Part shown: positions 9,233 to 17,135 of the stretch, piece after piece
Position numbering within the stretch: the first letter of the stretch is position 1
How the letters are laid out: the number at the start of each line of letters is the position of its first letter
DNA from: Methanoregulaceae archaeon UBA467
Lineage (GTDB): Archaea > Halobacteriota > Methanomicrobia > Methanomicrobiales > Methanospirillaceae
Length of the DNA stretch: 59,731 nucleotides
Reading direction: 5' to 3'
NCBI GenBank assembly: GCA_002503825.1
Contig: DASP01000012.1
Coordinates: 301,499 to 361,229 of the forward strand
Notes under the pieces: model-generated
What the model was told of the DNA's origin: nothing
Databases searched by the model: none
Seen by the model: only the letters and a program-made list of their open reading frames with translations
Program-made: the position numbers and the translations under genes

Positions 9233-9550
9233 TTATATGATCCTGATGGTGGATATCCGTACAGGTATCCCCCACATGGCCGTGGTCGCGACGTCAGGTT
9301 CCGGAACAAATGTGAATACAATACGGGTCCCGTCTTTCTGGTAATAGGGCTCGAGATTTACCGGGAAATAATTCCTGCCGTCATCACCGGTTATTCCATA
9401 AAATCCACCTTCGAGCGGTATGTATGTAACCGTCCCGGAGATCTCATCCTGTCCGCCCGGGGTCGTTGTACAGCCGCCTGATATGACGGCAGCAGAAAGA
9501 ACCATCAGAATCGATACGAGAGCTACCGCCCGTGCATGTTCAGGATTCAT
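9233..9550 (-). CDS. small secreted lipoprotein with a beta-rich domain
   Basis: The 105-residue protein starts MNPEHARAVAL. A hydrophobic signal ends in the lipobox VISGGC with Cys27 as the likely lipid-bearing residue. The mature part (about 70 residues) begins EISGTVTYIPLEGGFYGITG and ends WGIPVRISTIRII. The same domain opens the longer lipoprotein at 11684-12298, so the two are paralogues. It looks like a small beta-barrel, and function is unknown. A longer frame begins upstream (9577), but the second Met gives a proper signal peptide. Confidence 0.7.
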   Translation of the reverse strand: MNPEHARAVALVSILMVLSAAVISGGCTTTPGGQDEISGTVTYIPLEGGFYGITGDDGRNYFPVNLEPYYQKDGTRIVFTFVPEPDVATTAMWGIPVRISTIRII

Positions 9551-9862
9551 ACTGTGTAGTGGCAGGCAATGCATCAAGAATGTTCCTGATACTTCACCAC
9601 CCCGGGGTTATATAAAAAAAACCTGCACTGCCTTTATGCATATTAAAACGCCAGGGAAGAGAGGAATCAGCGGCCCCGCCTGTTCCATGTATGGTCCCCG
9701 GGTCATGCTCATCCGCGTTAAGTACAATCGTCAATCGTTTCATTTCCGGACAGCCGTTAAAGAGCCGGCGTGAAACGGCAGGGCCCGGCTGACGCCGGCG
9801 GGCGATGAAGGATATATATACGGGATTTGCTCCATGTTCAGATACGCGGAAGGTGTACAGGG
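9551..9862 (+). promoter_or_regulatory. divergent intergenic region with a TATA box
   Basis: About 310 bases between two divergent genes. A strong TATA-like run (GATATATATA, 9811-9820) lies about 45 bases upstream of the ATG at 9863 and should drive the membrane-protein gene. Nothing else was recognised. Confidence 0.5.
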
Positions 9863-10276
9863 ATGAATGCCGGAAAGATTATTTTGTCAGGAATAGCAGG
9901 GGGAGTCGTTCTTTTCATTGCGACGCTTCTTCTCGACTGGATTGCGATCCTTACTGCACCGTATGATATAATGTCCCTCGCAGGAATGCGTGCGCCGGAT
10001 GACCCGGTTATGGTTTTATTCTTCGTATATCCCTTTGTCTTTTCATTTGCTGCTGCTATCCTGTTCGACATCGTTCATGCATCGCTCCCGTCAGAGCGGG
10101 TCAGGAAGGGCATTTGTTTTGGCCTGCTCCTGTTTCTGATCCATACAATCCCGTCCATGTGTATGGTCTTTACAACCATGGTCTACCCGGCAGGATTTTT
10201 TATCGGCATGTTTCTCACAGGGATTCTTGCATACCCGCTGATGGGTATAACGTTCGTAATAACAAGGGAGAGATAA
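9863..10276 (+). CDS. hypothetical four-helix membrane protein
   Basis: 137-residue integral membrane protein with hydrophobic segments at about 5-30, 50-73, 82-105 and 110-133, and a conserved-looking DWIAI..APYDIMSLAGMR loop after helix 1. I recognise no named family. The frame opens at 9827, but ATG 9863 is placed correctly relative to the TATA box and gives a normal short N-terminus. It is not obviously co-transcribed with the downstream MEDS-PAS gene, from which it is separated by about 230 bases. Confidence 0.6.
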   Translation: MNAGKIILSGIAGGVVLFIATLLLDWIAILTAPYDIMSLAGMRAPDDPVMVLFFVYPFVFSFAAAILFDIVHASLPSERVRKGICFGLLLFLIHTIPSMCMVFTTMVYPAGFFIGMFLTGILAYPLMGITFVITRER

Positions 10277-10510
10277 AAAAATCACCTGTGTTCTTCATGG
10301 CACGGACATATTGCCACCCTCCATTTCACGCATCCGGGCATAATATTATACCGGGTATAGCGGGGACGGGTACTGAATCCCGGGGGACTACAATGAAACA
10401 CGTTTTTTATTGCACTCCCGCGGAACCGCCCCGCCGGCATACCGGCAGGTCATCTGCCAAGGTTTTATTTTCTTTAAAGTAAAATGGCAACAATACCGGC
10501 ATGTGATAGT

Positions 10511-11545
10511 ATGGAGGATCATTCATTTACCGACCCTGCCCCGTTTCTCCCAAAAATCGAGGATATCAGGCCCGGGGACCACGTTGCATTTTTCTACCGT
10601 CAGGGCGATGAATACTGGACCGTCATCAACCAGTGTATCCTCCATGCACGTTCCCTCAGGTTCAAGGTCCTTTTCTTCAGCCAGAACCATTCGGATGAGG
10701 AAATACAGTCAATACTGACGACCGGGGGCATCAATGACGCGGACATCGGACTGCACATCAAAATTTTTGCCCGGAGCAATACAGAGGTCCATTCAATCTT
10801 CAAGGATATCTCCCGGACAGTTACGTTCCTTCAAAACGAAGTCCAGACTGCGAGAAATGAGGACTATGAAGGCTGTTTTATCCTGAGGGAGATCGTCGGG
10901 GCACATAAAGTCAGGAGTACCTCAAGCATGATCAACGATATGGCCGGGATGGAACCGCTCCTCGATTCCGGTCGTCTCACCCTGATCTGCATCTACCGGG
11001 CTTCGGATTTTCCTGCATACATACTGAAGGACGTTGTCCGGACTCATCCGAAGCTGATCATCGGAAATGAAATGTATAACAATGTATTTTATATTCCCCC
11101 GGCCGAATCCCGCGGACATGACGTGGATTCTGTTGAACTCGGTCATTGGATCAGGACGATGCGTGAACTGACACATACCGGGGCGGCCCTGAAGGCAGGC
11201 ATTGAGAGGTATTACGATCTCGTAGAGAACTCAAATGACATGATCCAGAGTGTCGCCCCGGACGGGCGGTTTCTTTTTGTCAACAGGGAGTGGGAAAAAC
11301 AGATGGGTTATACCGGTGATGAAGCACGAAAAATGATATTATTCGAAATCATCAGCCCTGACAGCCTTGAAAAATGCCGCCGTATCTTTGAAAAAGTCAT
11401 GTGCGGAAATGATGTGGGCCTGATCGATGCAACATTCGTCACCAGGAGCGGAGAACGGCTCGATGTGCAAGGTACCGTCAACACGAAATTTTCAGGATCT
11501 GTGCCGCTGTATACACGCGGTATCTTCAGGATTGTAAAAAAATAA
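10511..11545 (+). CDS. MEDS-PAS domain sensory protein
   Basis: Cytoplasmic sensor of about 344 residues. Residues about 15-200 are a MEDS domain (methanogen/methylotroph DcmR sensory domain), recognised from IRPGDHVAFFYRQGDEYW..., the Walker-like FKVLFFSQNH region and the ending PPAESRG. Residues 220-340 form one PAS domain (YYDLVENSNDMIQSVAPDGRFLFVNREWEKQMGYT). No kinase, HTH or other output follows, so it may be a single-protein signal carrier or partner to one of the kinases nearby. The longest frame starts at 10484, but a TATA-like stretch around 10461-10471 favours ATG 10511. Confidence 0.8.
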   Translation: MEDHSFTDPAPFLPKIEDIRPGDHVAFFYRQGDEYWTVINQCILHARSLRFKVLFFSQNHSDEEIQSILTTGGINDADIGLHIKIFARSNTEVHSIFKDISRTVTFLQNEVQTARNEDYEGCFILREIVGAHKVRSTSSMINDMAGMEPLLDSGRLTLICIYRASDFPAYILKDVVRTHPKLIIGNEMYNNVFYIPPAESRGHDVDSVELGHWIRTMRELTHTGAALKAGIERYYDLVENSNDMIQSVAPDGRFLFVNREWEKQMGYTGDEARKMILFEIISPDSLEKCRRIFEKVMCGNDVGLIDATFVTRSGERLDVQGTVNTKFSGSVPLYTRGIFRIVKK

Positions 11546-11683
11546 AGACATGAACCGCCGGTGCCGACCTCCACCATTCCGGGTGCGACCCCACCAGTCC
11601 GGGCATTACTCCTTTTAAATGAAGGCTGCCCGGACCCGTTCATTCTTCGTATTCGATAGCCGCCTTCCGGGATCCAGGTATTT

Positions 11684-12298
11684 TTATCGCTTTTTCCCAT
11701 ATGATGAGACGACATCGGTGATCTTTCCCGACTGGACGGTAACCTCCACGAGGGCCCGGTCGGAAACCGCCGGGTCCTTTACAGACCGCATATCGTATGT
11801 ATATACAAACTTCCAGCAGGACGGGCATTTGAGCGTGACCACTTCAGGAAGAGTCAGGTTCGCCCCGTCATACCCGGTATACTCCTTTGTTGACAGCACA
11901 TACTGTTCAGCGGTCTGCCGGCTTTCCTCAAGCGTAAAGGTGTGGGGATATACAGGCCGGGGGGAACCTTCGATGATCCGGACAGAGATGATTTTTACCG
12001 GCTTTCCCCATGTAACGGCAGAAACATCCTCGTCAGGAGTGACGAATGTAAAACTGACACGTGTATTGTTCTTCGCGAGAGCCGGATCGAGGTTAACGGG
12101 ATAATACATCACCCCGTCATCCCCGTTAATCGCGTACAATCCGTCGTCTGGTGACAGCCAGGTGACGGTCCCGGTAATCCCGGCCTCCTCTTCTGCAGGA
12201 CTGACTCCCGACAGGCAGCCCCCGGACACGCTGGCGCAGGCGATAAGTATTCCAAGGAGACAAAGGGCCGTAAACATCTTTACGCCGTCGCTACTCAT
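11684..12298 (-). CDS. two-domain lipoprotein, paralogue of the 9233-9550 gene
   Basis: 204-residue exported protein with signal peptide and lipobox VSGGC (Cys28). Domain 1 (about 38-110, ITGTVTWLSPDDGLYAINGDDG...) matches the whole mature part of the lipoprotein at 9233-9550. Domain 2 (about 117-204) has the pattern TLEESRQTAEQYVL, then LKCPSCWKFVYTYD and a final RALVEVTVQSGKITDV. This resembles extracellular domains common in Methanomicrobia that carry a single C-P-x-C-W motif. Function is unknown. The CPSC motif could bind metal or form a disulfide. The pair may have arisen by duplication, with loss or gain of domain 2. Confidence 0.75.
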   Translation of the reverse strand: MSSDGVKMFTALCLLGILIACASVSGGCLSGVSPAEEEAGITGTVTWLSPDDGLYAINGDDGVMYYPVNLDPALAKNNTRVSFTFVTPDEDVSAVTWGKPVKIISVRIIEGSPRPVYPHTFTLEESRQTAEQYVLSTKEYTGYDGANLTLPEVVTLKCPSCWKFVYTYDMRSVKDPAVSDRALVEVTVQSGKITDVVSSYGKKR

Positions 12299-12545
12299 TC
12301 ATGAATATACGCCGGCCGGCCATGAAATAGTACCGGTTTTTCCGGCCACAGCATACACCCTCATTCAGCGGGTACTACCTTCATCTCCTGCTTTTATGCC
12401 GGCCCTCACCAGTCGCCCGACAAGACACGTGCAACCGCAGCCTGTGTTTCATATTTCGCATTCTCCTTCCGGCCTGTTCATACCACCTGACATCAGGTAG
12501 AAAATACAACCAGGCCCGGCCCTGTAAAGACCAGGCACAACCAAT
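12299..12545. other. intergenic region upstream of small frames
   Basis: Part of a 706-base stretch (12299-13004) without a long gene. This portion shows no convincing frame. The rest holds three short candidate frames listed separately. Confidence 0.35.
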
Positions 12546-12725
12546 ATGGGTTCCTTCCGACTGTTCCGTGATCAGGAACCCCGGGATACCATAAAAGAGA
12601 CTGCGGATGCCGGAGCAGATCTGAGTACATTATTGCTGCATCTGTATCCTGCTCCGGATCCATCCTGCCTGAGCCCGCAACCGGAACTCGTACTGGTATC
12701 TGGAACGGGCAGGATTCTCCCATGA
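12546..12725 (+). CDS. possible small protein, 59 residues
   Basis: ATG frame of 59 codons with reasonable amino-acid composition (MGSFRLFRDQEPRD start, ELVLVSGTGRIL end) in a region lacking a longer gene. It ends by overlapping the start of a second short frame (12722-12841) in an ATGA junction, so the two could be translationally coupled or be one gene split by a frameshift. No family is recognised and no clear ribosome binding site was seen. Low certainty. Confidence 0.3.
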   Translation: MGSFRLFRDQEPRDTIKETADAGADLSTLLLHLYPAPDPSCLSPQPELVLVSGTGRILP

Positions 12726-12841
12726 CTGAAGTGTACACGAAAATATGCGGGAGCCGGGTTATAGAGTGCACCGGCAGGCCTGAAGATGCCCTGATAACCC
12801 CGGGATCGGGACACGTTGATTTCCATCCATCAATTTTCTGA
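12722..12841 (+). CDS. possible small protein or 3' half of a split gene
   Basis: Thirty-nine-codon frame (MTEVYTKICGSRVIEC...) starting inside the stop codon of the preceding 59-codon frame. Read across the junction, the two make one smooth protein-like sequence of about 98 residues, which suggests a frameshifted gene. No homologue is recognised. Confidence 0.28.
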   Translation: MTEVYTKICGSRVIECTGRPEDALITPGSGHVDFHPSIF

Positions 12842-12890
12842 ACAGAAGCCCTGTACCGGAATAAACGTGTTTTTAGAAAAGGTGACCGAG

Positions 12891-12959
12891 ATGAATGCCA
12901 GGTTACACCATGAACTTTTTCCGGACTATCCCGAATGTACCCGCCTGAACCGACCGTAA
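12891..12959 (+). CDS. possible 22-residue leader peptide
   Basis: A good archaeal ribosome binding site, GGTGAC (12881-12886), sits 4 bases before an ATG that opens a 22-codon frame (MNARLHHELFPDYPECTR...). It ends about 45 bases before the secreted-protein gene at 13005, so it could be a leader peptide or a chance frame. Confidence 0.3.
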   Translation: MNARLHHELFPDYPECTRLNRP

Positions 12960-13004
12960 GAGAGATAAGCGATGCATTACTTCTTTTCCTCGGAATAACT
13001 GACC

Positions 13005-13751
13005 ATGACCGCCCGACACGCTCACGGATATTTTTCCCCTTTATTAACCGGATTGCTCGTCCTTATCCTGTGCAGCAGCCTTGTATCTGCCGCCGGGAAT
13101 ATCTCGGGAACGTTTTCCCCGGATACGAATTCCAGGGATTTCTCCCCTTCATCCCCCGCCACCGGATCGCCGGGTCCCGGTCTGCCTGAGGACCCCTCAC
13201 CGGCCACTGATCCGGTAACAACAGACCTGAACACCACATTGCCTGACAACCTGCAAACCGGCGTGCAATCCTTTTCAAAAACGTTTACACTTATCTCCGG
13301 CCACGTCTTCCGGGGATCAGGGGGCGGCAGGAATGAAGTCCTTGAAGGGGTGCCGGTCGAGCTCTTCTGTTTATCCACGCCGGACGACCCGGGAGCGGCC
13401 GTCCTGGTAACCCGGACGGATTCGTCAGGCAGGTACGAAATCCTGGTCGAGGATACGTGCAGGTATTATATTATAGCGGCCTTCCCTCCCGGCATAGTCA
13501 TCCGGGCAGAGTCAGAAAAGGGCACAATTATCGAAGGAAACAGGATCCGGTTTACCGCACCACTCACAAATGAAGTAATTGTTGAGAATAACTTCTGGGC
13601 CGAATATCCTAAACCCGGAGATGCCCCGCTCCTGTGGGACTCCGGGGGGCTGGTGGTTCTCTGGATGGGGATGTTTGTCGCCGGATTTATTATCATAATT
13701 CTCTGGCTGGGTATACTGAGCAAAAAGGGCGATGAGAAGCAGAAAAAATAA
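13005..13751 (+). CDS. secreted, C-terminally membrane-anchored beta-domain protein
   Basis: 248-residue surface protein. An N-terminal signal (about 10-30, LLTGLLVLILCSSLVSAAG) is followed by a low-complexity Ser/Pro/Thr/Asp linker (31-85). A beta-sandwich domain follows (about 95-195) of the carboxypeptidase-regulatory/SdrD-B type: SGHVFRG...VLEGVPVELFCL, then TRTDSSGRYEILVEDTCRYYIIAAFPPG. A C-terminal helix (213-238) ends in KKGDEKQKK, anchoring the protein with the domain outside. Such proteins are common on methanogen envelopes. Role unknown. A hairpin terminator follows the stop codon directly. Confidence 0.75.
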   Translation: MTARHAHGYFSPLLTGLLVLILCSSLVSAAGNISGTFSPDTNSRDFSPSSPATGSPGPGLPEDPSPATDPVTTDLNTTLPDNLQTGVQSFSKTFTLISGHVFRGSGGGRNEVLEGVPVELFCLSTPDDPGAAVLVTRTDSSGRYEILVEDTCRYYIIAAFPPGIVIRAESEKGTIIEGNRIRFTAPLTNEVIVENNFWAEYPKPGDAPLLWDSGGLVVLWMGMFVAGFIIIILWLGILSKKGDEKQKK

Positions 13752-13752
13752 C

Positions 13753-13779
13753 TCAGGGATTTAAATTAACAATCCCTGA
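13753..13779 (+). terminator. hairpin terminator
   Basis: Perfect 9-base inverted repeat TCAGGGATT / AATCCCTGA with a 9-base AT loop, starting 2 bases after the TAA of the surface-protein gene. A T-rich stretch follows at 13788-13794. Confidence 0.6.
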
Positions 13780-14396
13780 AGCAATGACTTTTTAAAAAGC
13801 GCCCGTTATGAAAAAATCCGGTTAATATTTGCCGGCCCTCCTTTTTCATGATCATCTCTGGACCGGGATGGCTCATAGCGCGTTCTGTTGAAACGGACAT
13901 GAACCAGTAAGGTTCACACCGGAACCATGAAAATCCAAATATTTGCGAGGCTCTCCCGCTTCAGGGCCTCTCCGAGGCACGGCGGTGAATGGAGGTTTTT
14001 TACGATACGTCCACTGATTTACCGGAGGTAAACAGATCGGCCGCGGGGGAATTGATCGCTGCCAGGAATATGGGGATCTTAACTTCCATCACTATGCACG
14101 GAACATGTGATTTTCATTCGAAATCCTTCCGGTCTGCTCACGGTCGCTCTTTCGCCGCACTCCGCATCCCGGCACTCCCGGTGCGAACCCGGGTCACCAG
14201 CTGTACCAAAGAATCAGACCGATGAAAACCACAGTGTAAATCTTTTTTCCCTGGAGGGCGGCGGTTCACTGACTATTTCATGATCCGGACAGAAAAGAGG
14301 TCCTCATTCGACCTGCACAACACGACTGTGATCCATAAAAAAGGAGCATCCATATCCTGGTACACCAGTAAAGAAGCATTCACGCGGCAGTATTGA
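13780..14396. other. intergenic region holding a repeat fragment
   Basis: About 615 bases between convergent genes. A 78-codon frame (13989-14225, plus) begins plausibly but its second half is only the repeat fragment at 14131-14180 read through, so I do not call it. Confidence 0.4.
14131..14180 (-). repeat. fragment of the dispersed intergenic repeat (copy D)
   Basis: Read on the minus strand, this stretch matches the 3' module of the repeat copies at 26111, 29216 and 40488: a GGGAGTGCCGGGATGCGGAG core followed by TGCGGCGAAAGA and a TGAG ending. The 5' hairpin half is absent or too diverged to see. Confidence 0.55.
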
Positions 14397-15302
14397 TTAT
14401 TTACCCTTACCGGTCAGTTCTTCACGTGCCCGGCGGATATTTTCCAGTGCCTCACCTGATACTTCAGGGTAATGCAGGTCAAGGGCCTGTATCTTCGTTG
14501 AGATAATATCGGCGATAAGCGTCCGGGAAACCCACTTGAAGTCGGCAGGTATGACATGCCACGGGGCCCATTTTGTGCTCGTTTTTTCGAGCATTTTTTC
14601 GTACACCTCCTGGTAGTCGTCCCAGTACTGGCGCTCGGCAAGGTCTGAGAGTGAGAACTTCCAGTATTTATCTTCATTTTCAAGGCGCTCAAGAAGACGC
14701 TGTTTTTGCTCCTCCTTTGAAATATGCAGGAAAAATTTAAGGATAAGCGTACCGTTCTGCGTCATGTGTCGTTCAAATGTGTTTATATCCTCGTAGCGGG
14801 CGTTCCAGAACCGTCCGTCCCGTTTTCCCGGAGGAAGCCTCATCGTATCAAGTATGTCGGGATGAACACGCACCACCAGCACATCCTCGTAGTAGGACCG
14901 GTTAAAAACCCCGATAGTCCCCCTTGGCGGTAATTTCCTGCTGTATCTCCAGAGAAACGTATGATCGACCTCTTCAGGTGTCGGCACTTTAAAGCTGCTG
15001 ACCTCGACACCCTGAGGGTTGACCCCGGACATAACGTGCCGGATCGTCCCGTCTTTGCCGGCAGTGTCCATCCCCTGAAGGATGATAAGCACCGAGTAGA
15101 TATCACTCGCCCAGAGGAGCTCCTGCGCAGATGCGAGAGCCTGCCGGTTCTCTTCAAGTAACTCCTCAGCCCGCTCTTTCAAGGCTTCTTTTCCGACATC
15201 TTTCAATTCCTTGTAATGGGCCCACCCGGTCCCGAAATTTTTCAGGGATACTTTTTTTCCGGGCACTACCAGAGTTTTTTTAATTATTTTATCCTTTATC
15301 AT
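14397..15302 (-). CDS. polyphosphate kinase 2 family protein
   Basis: Cytoplasmic PPK2-family phosphotransferase, using polyphosphate to phosphorylate nucleotides (or the reverse). The P-loop is GMDTAGKDG (77-85). It is followed by the family motifs VNPQGVEVSSFKVPTPEE and FLWRYSRKLPPRG, the FNRSYYEDVLVVRVH lid region (133-147) and the ending YWDDYQEVYEKML...APWHVIPAD. Length of about 300 residues marks a single-domain PPK2. Whether it acts on NMP or NDP cannot be fixed by eye. It lies 27 bases downstream of a two-gene ABC exporter on the same strand, so the three are probably one transcript. Confidence 0.92.
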   Translation of the reverse strand: MIKDKIIKKTLVVPGKKVSLKNFGTGWAHYKELKDVGKEALKERAEELLEENRQALASAQELLWASDIYSVLIILQGMDTAGKDGTIRHVMSGVNPQGVEVSSFKVPTPEEVDHTFLWRYSRKLPPRGTIGVFNRSYYEDVLVVRVHPDILDTMRLPPGKRDGRFWNARYEDINTFERHMTQNGTLILKFFLHISKEEQKQRLLERLENEDKYWKFSLSDLAERQYWDDYQEVYEKMLEKTSTKWAPWHVIPADFKWVSRTLIADIISTKIQALDLHYPEVSGEALENIRRAREELTGKGK

Positions 15303-15329
15303 TGCTTTTTCTTCCTTTGACGGTCTTTT

Positions 15330-17135
15330 TTAGTCAGACAGAATTTCAGAAACACGGCCCTTGAACTGGCTCATGTAGAGGTCATAATAGAATTCCTTCG
15401 CAGACATCATCTCATCATGGGTGCCCCGTTCCACGATCTCCCCCTGGTTGATGACAAGGATCTGGTGTGCACCCCGGATAGTGCTCAGACGGTGAGCAAT
15501 CACGAAACTGGTCCTGCCCTCCTGTAACTTCTTTAATGCGGCCTGGATGTTTTTCTCGGTGCGGGTGTCGACATTGCTGGTCGCTTCGTCGAGGATCAGG
15601 ATCCGCGGGTTTGAAATCATTGCCCTCGCTATCGTCAGGAGCTGGCGCTGGCCCTGAGAAAGGTTGTTTCCACCGTCAGAAAGCACGGTATCGTACCCTT
15701 TCGGGAGCCGCGTAATAAATTCGTGGCAGTTTGCCTCCTTTGCCGCAGCGATGCATTCATCCCCGGATACACCTTCCCGGCCGTATTTTAAATTGTTCAT
15801 CACCGTGTCCGAGAAGAGGAACGGTTCCTGCAAAACCACGCCAATCTGCCTTCGCAGGCTCTCCTGCGTAACATCATAGATATTCTGCCCGTCGATTTCT
15901 ATCAGGCCGCTGTCGATATCGTAATAACGGGTGAGAATATTGATGATAGTGCTCTTCCCGGCACCAGTGGGTCCGCATAACCCGATCATCTGACCCGGGA
16001 GGGCTTCAAAACTATTATTTTTCAGGATCTGCCGCCCAGGGACGTACGAAAAGTTCACATCCTTAAAGACCACGTGCCCTTCGACCGGTTTGAGATCGAC
16101 GGCACCGGGCCTGTCCACTACATCAGGCGTTTCATCCAGGATCAGGAATATCCGCCCGGCACTGACGGAAGCAGAGAGGATATAGTTGTAATTTGCAAAA
16201 ATGGTCAGCATCGGGAGGACAAAGAGCAGGGTTAACGAGAGGAATGTCGTGAGGACCCCTATGGTCAGTGTACCCCTGACAATCATGACCGATCCGACGA
16301 GGGCGACGATACCGACATCAAGGTTGGTGATAAGGACCGTCAGCGGGTTGATGACAAGTGAAAGTACCTGTGCCTTTACCCCTACATCACGCGCCTTCTC
16401 GCTCACGCCTGCCTGGCGTGCTGCCATGTGCATCTGCTGCCGGTATGCAATGATCGTCTTCTCCCCGGCAATGGTCTCTTCCATAAGACCGTTTAAATCG
16501 GCGAGTCGTTCCTGGAGCAGTGCAAATGCAGGTCCGGCTACCCGTGCAAGGAGCCAGACAAGTCCCATCAGGAGGACTATTGCTATCATTGCCACAACAG
16601 CCAGCCTGACATTGAGCCAGAACATGGCTGCAAGGGTGGTAAAAAGCATGAAGATCCCCATCAGCAGGGTCCCGAGGGGCTGCTGGAAAAAGGCAGTGAT
16701 GACATCGATATCATTGGTGACCCTGCTCATCAGTTCACCGATGGGCTGCCGGTCATAGAACCGCAGGGAGAGGGTCTGCATATGTTCAAAAAGATCCTGC
16801 CTGAGGCGGAAGAGGGCCGTCTGGGTCACGTCTGCCAGCAGGTAATACCCGGTGTAATAACAGATGAACGAAAGAACGGACAGTCCTGTCATTATCAGCA
16901 CGATGCGGTAGAGATTGTTCGTCGCTGAAGTAACGGTAAGAGAATTGACCGCAATTCCGAGCATCACCGAGAGTGAGATGAATGAGACCGTCCCGATCAG
17001 GAAGAACAGGATGACCACGCCAAGACTGACCTTTCGCAGCGCAAGATACCTGCTTACACGGACCAGGGACTTTAACCTCCCGGTCTTCCCGCGGGGTTCC
17101 GGCCGTGCAAGGGCATCGCCCGGTACGGCCGTCAT
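15330..17135 (-). CDS. ABC exporter half-transporter, catalytically complete subunit
   Basis: 601-residue type IV ABC exporter with six membrane helices (about 40-320) and a C-terminal nucleotide-binding domain. Walker A is GPTGAGKST, Q-loop VLQEPFLF, Walker B ILILDEATSNVD with catalytic Glu, and H-loop IAHRLST. The signature is NLSQGQRQ rather than LSGGQ. The start overlaps the stop of the partner gene by 4 bases. The altered signature here, paired with a degenerate Walker B and H-loop in the partner, is the standard asymmetry of heterodimeric exporters such as BmrCD or TmrAB. Substrates are likely drugs, lipids or peptides. Confidence 0.93.
   Translation of the reverse strand: MTAVPGDALARPEPRGKTGRLKSLVRVSRYLALRKVSLGVVILFFLIGTVSFISLSVMLGIAVNSLTVTSATNNLYRIVLIMTGLSVLSFICYYTGYYLLADVTQTALFRLRQDLFEHMQTLSLRFYDRQPIGELMSRVTNDIDVITAFFQQPLGTLLMGIFMLFTTLAAMFWLNVRLAVVAMIAIVLLMGLVWLLARVAGPAFALLQERLADLNGLMEETIAGEKTIIAYRQQMHMAARQAGVSEKARDVGVKAQVLSLVINPLTVLITNLDVGIVALVGSVMIVRGTLTIGVLTTFLSLTLLFVLPMLTIFANYNYILSASVSAGRIFLILDETPDVVDRPGAVDLKPVEGHVVFKDVNFSYVPGRQILKNNSFEALPGQMIGLCGPTGAGKSTIINILTRYYDIDSGLIEIDGQNIYDVTQESLRRQIGVVLQEPFLFSDTVMNNLKYGREGVSGDECIAAAKEANCHEFITRLPKGYDTVLSDGGNNLSQGQRQLLTIARAMISNPRILILDEATSNVDTRTEKNIQAALKKLQEGRTSFVIAHRLSTIRGAHQILVINQGEIVERGTHDEMMSAKEFYYDLYMSQFKGRVSEILSD

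Noticed and set aside
14131..14200. tRNA-like GGGTTCGCACC stretch on the minus strand
   Set aside because: No acceptor stem, D-arm or anticodon arm can be built around it, and it belongs to the dispersed repeat fragment.
13989..14225. 78-codon plus-strand frame
   Set aside because: Its second half is repeat fragment D read through, and there is no ribosome binding site of good quality.
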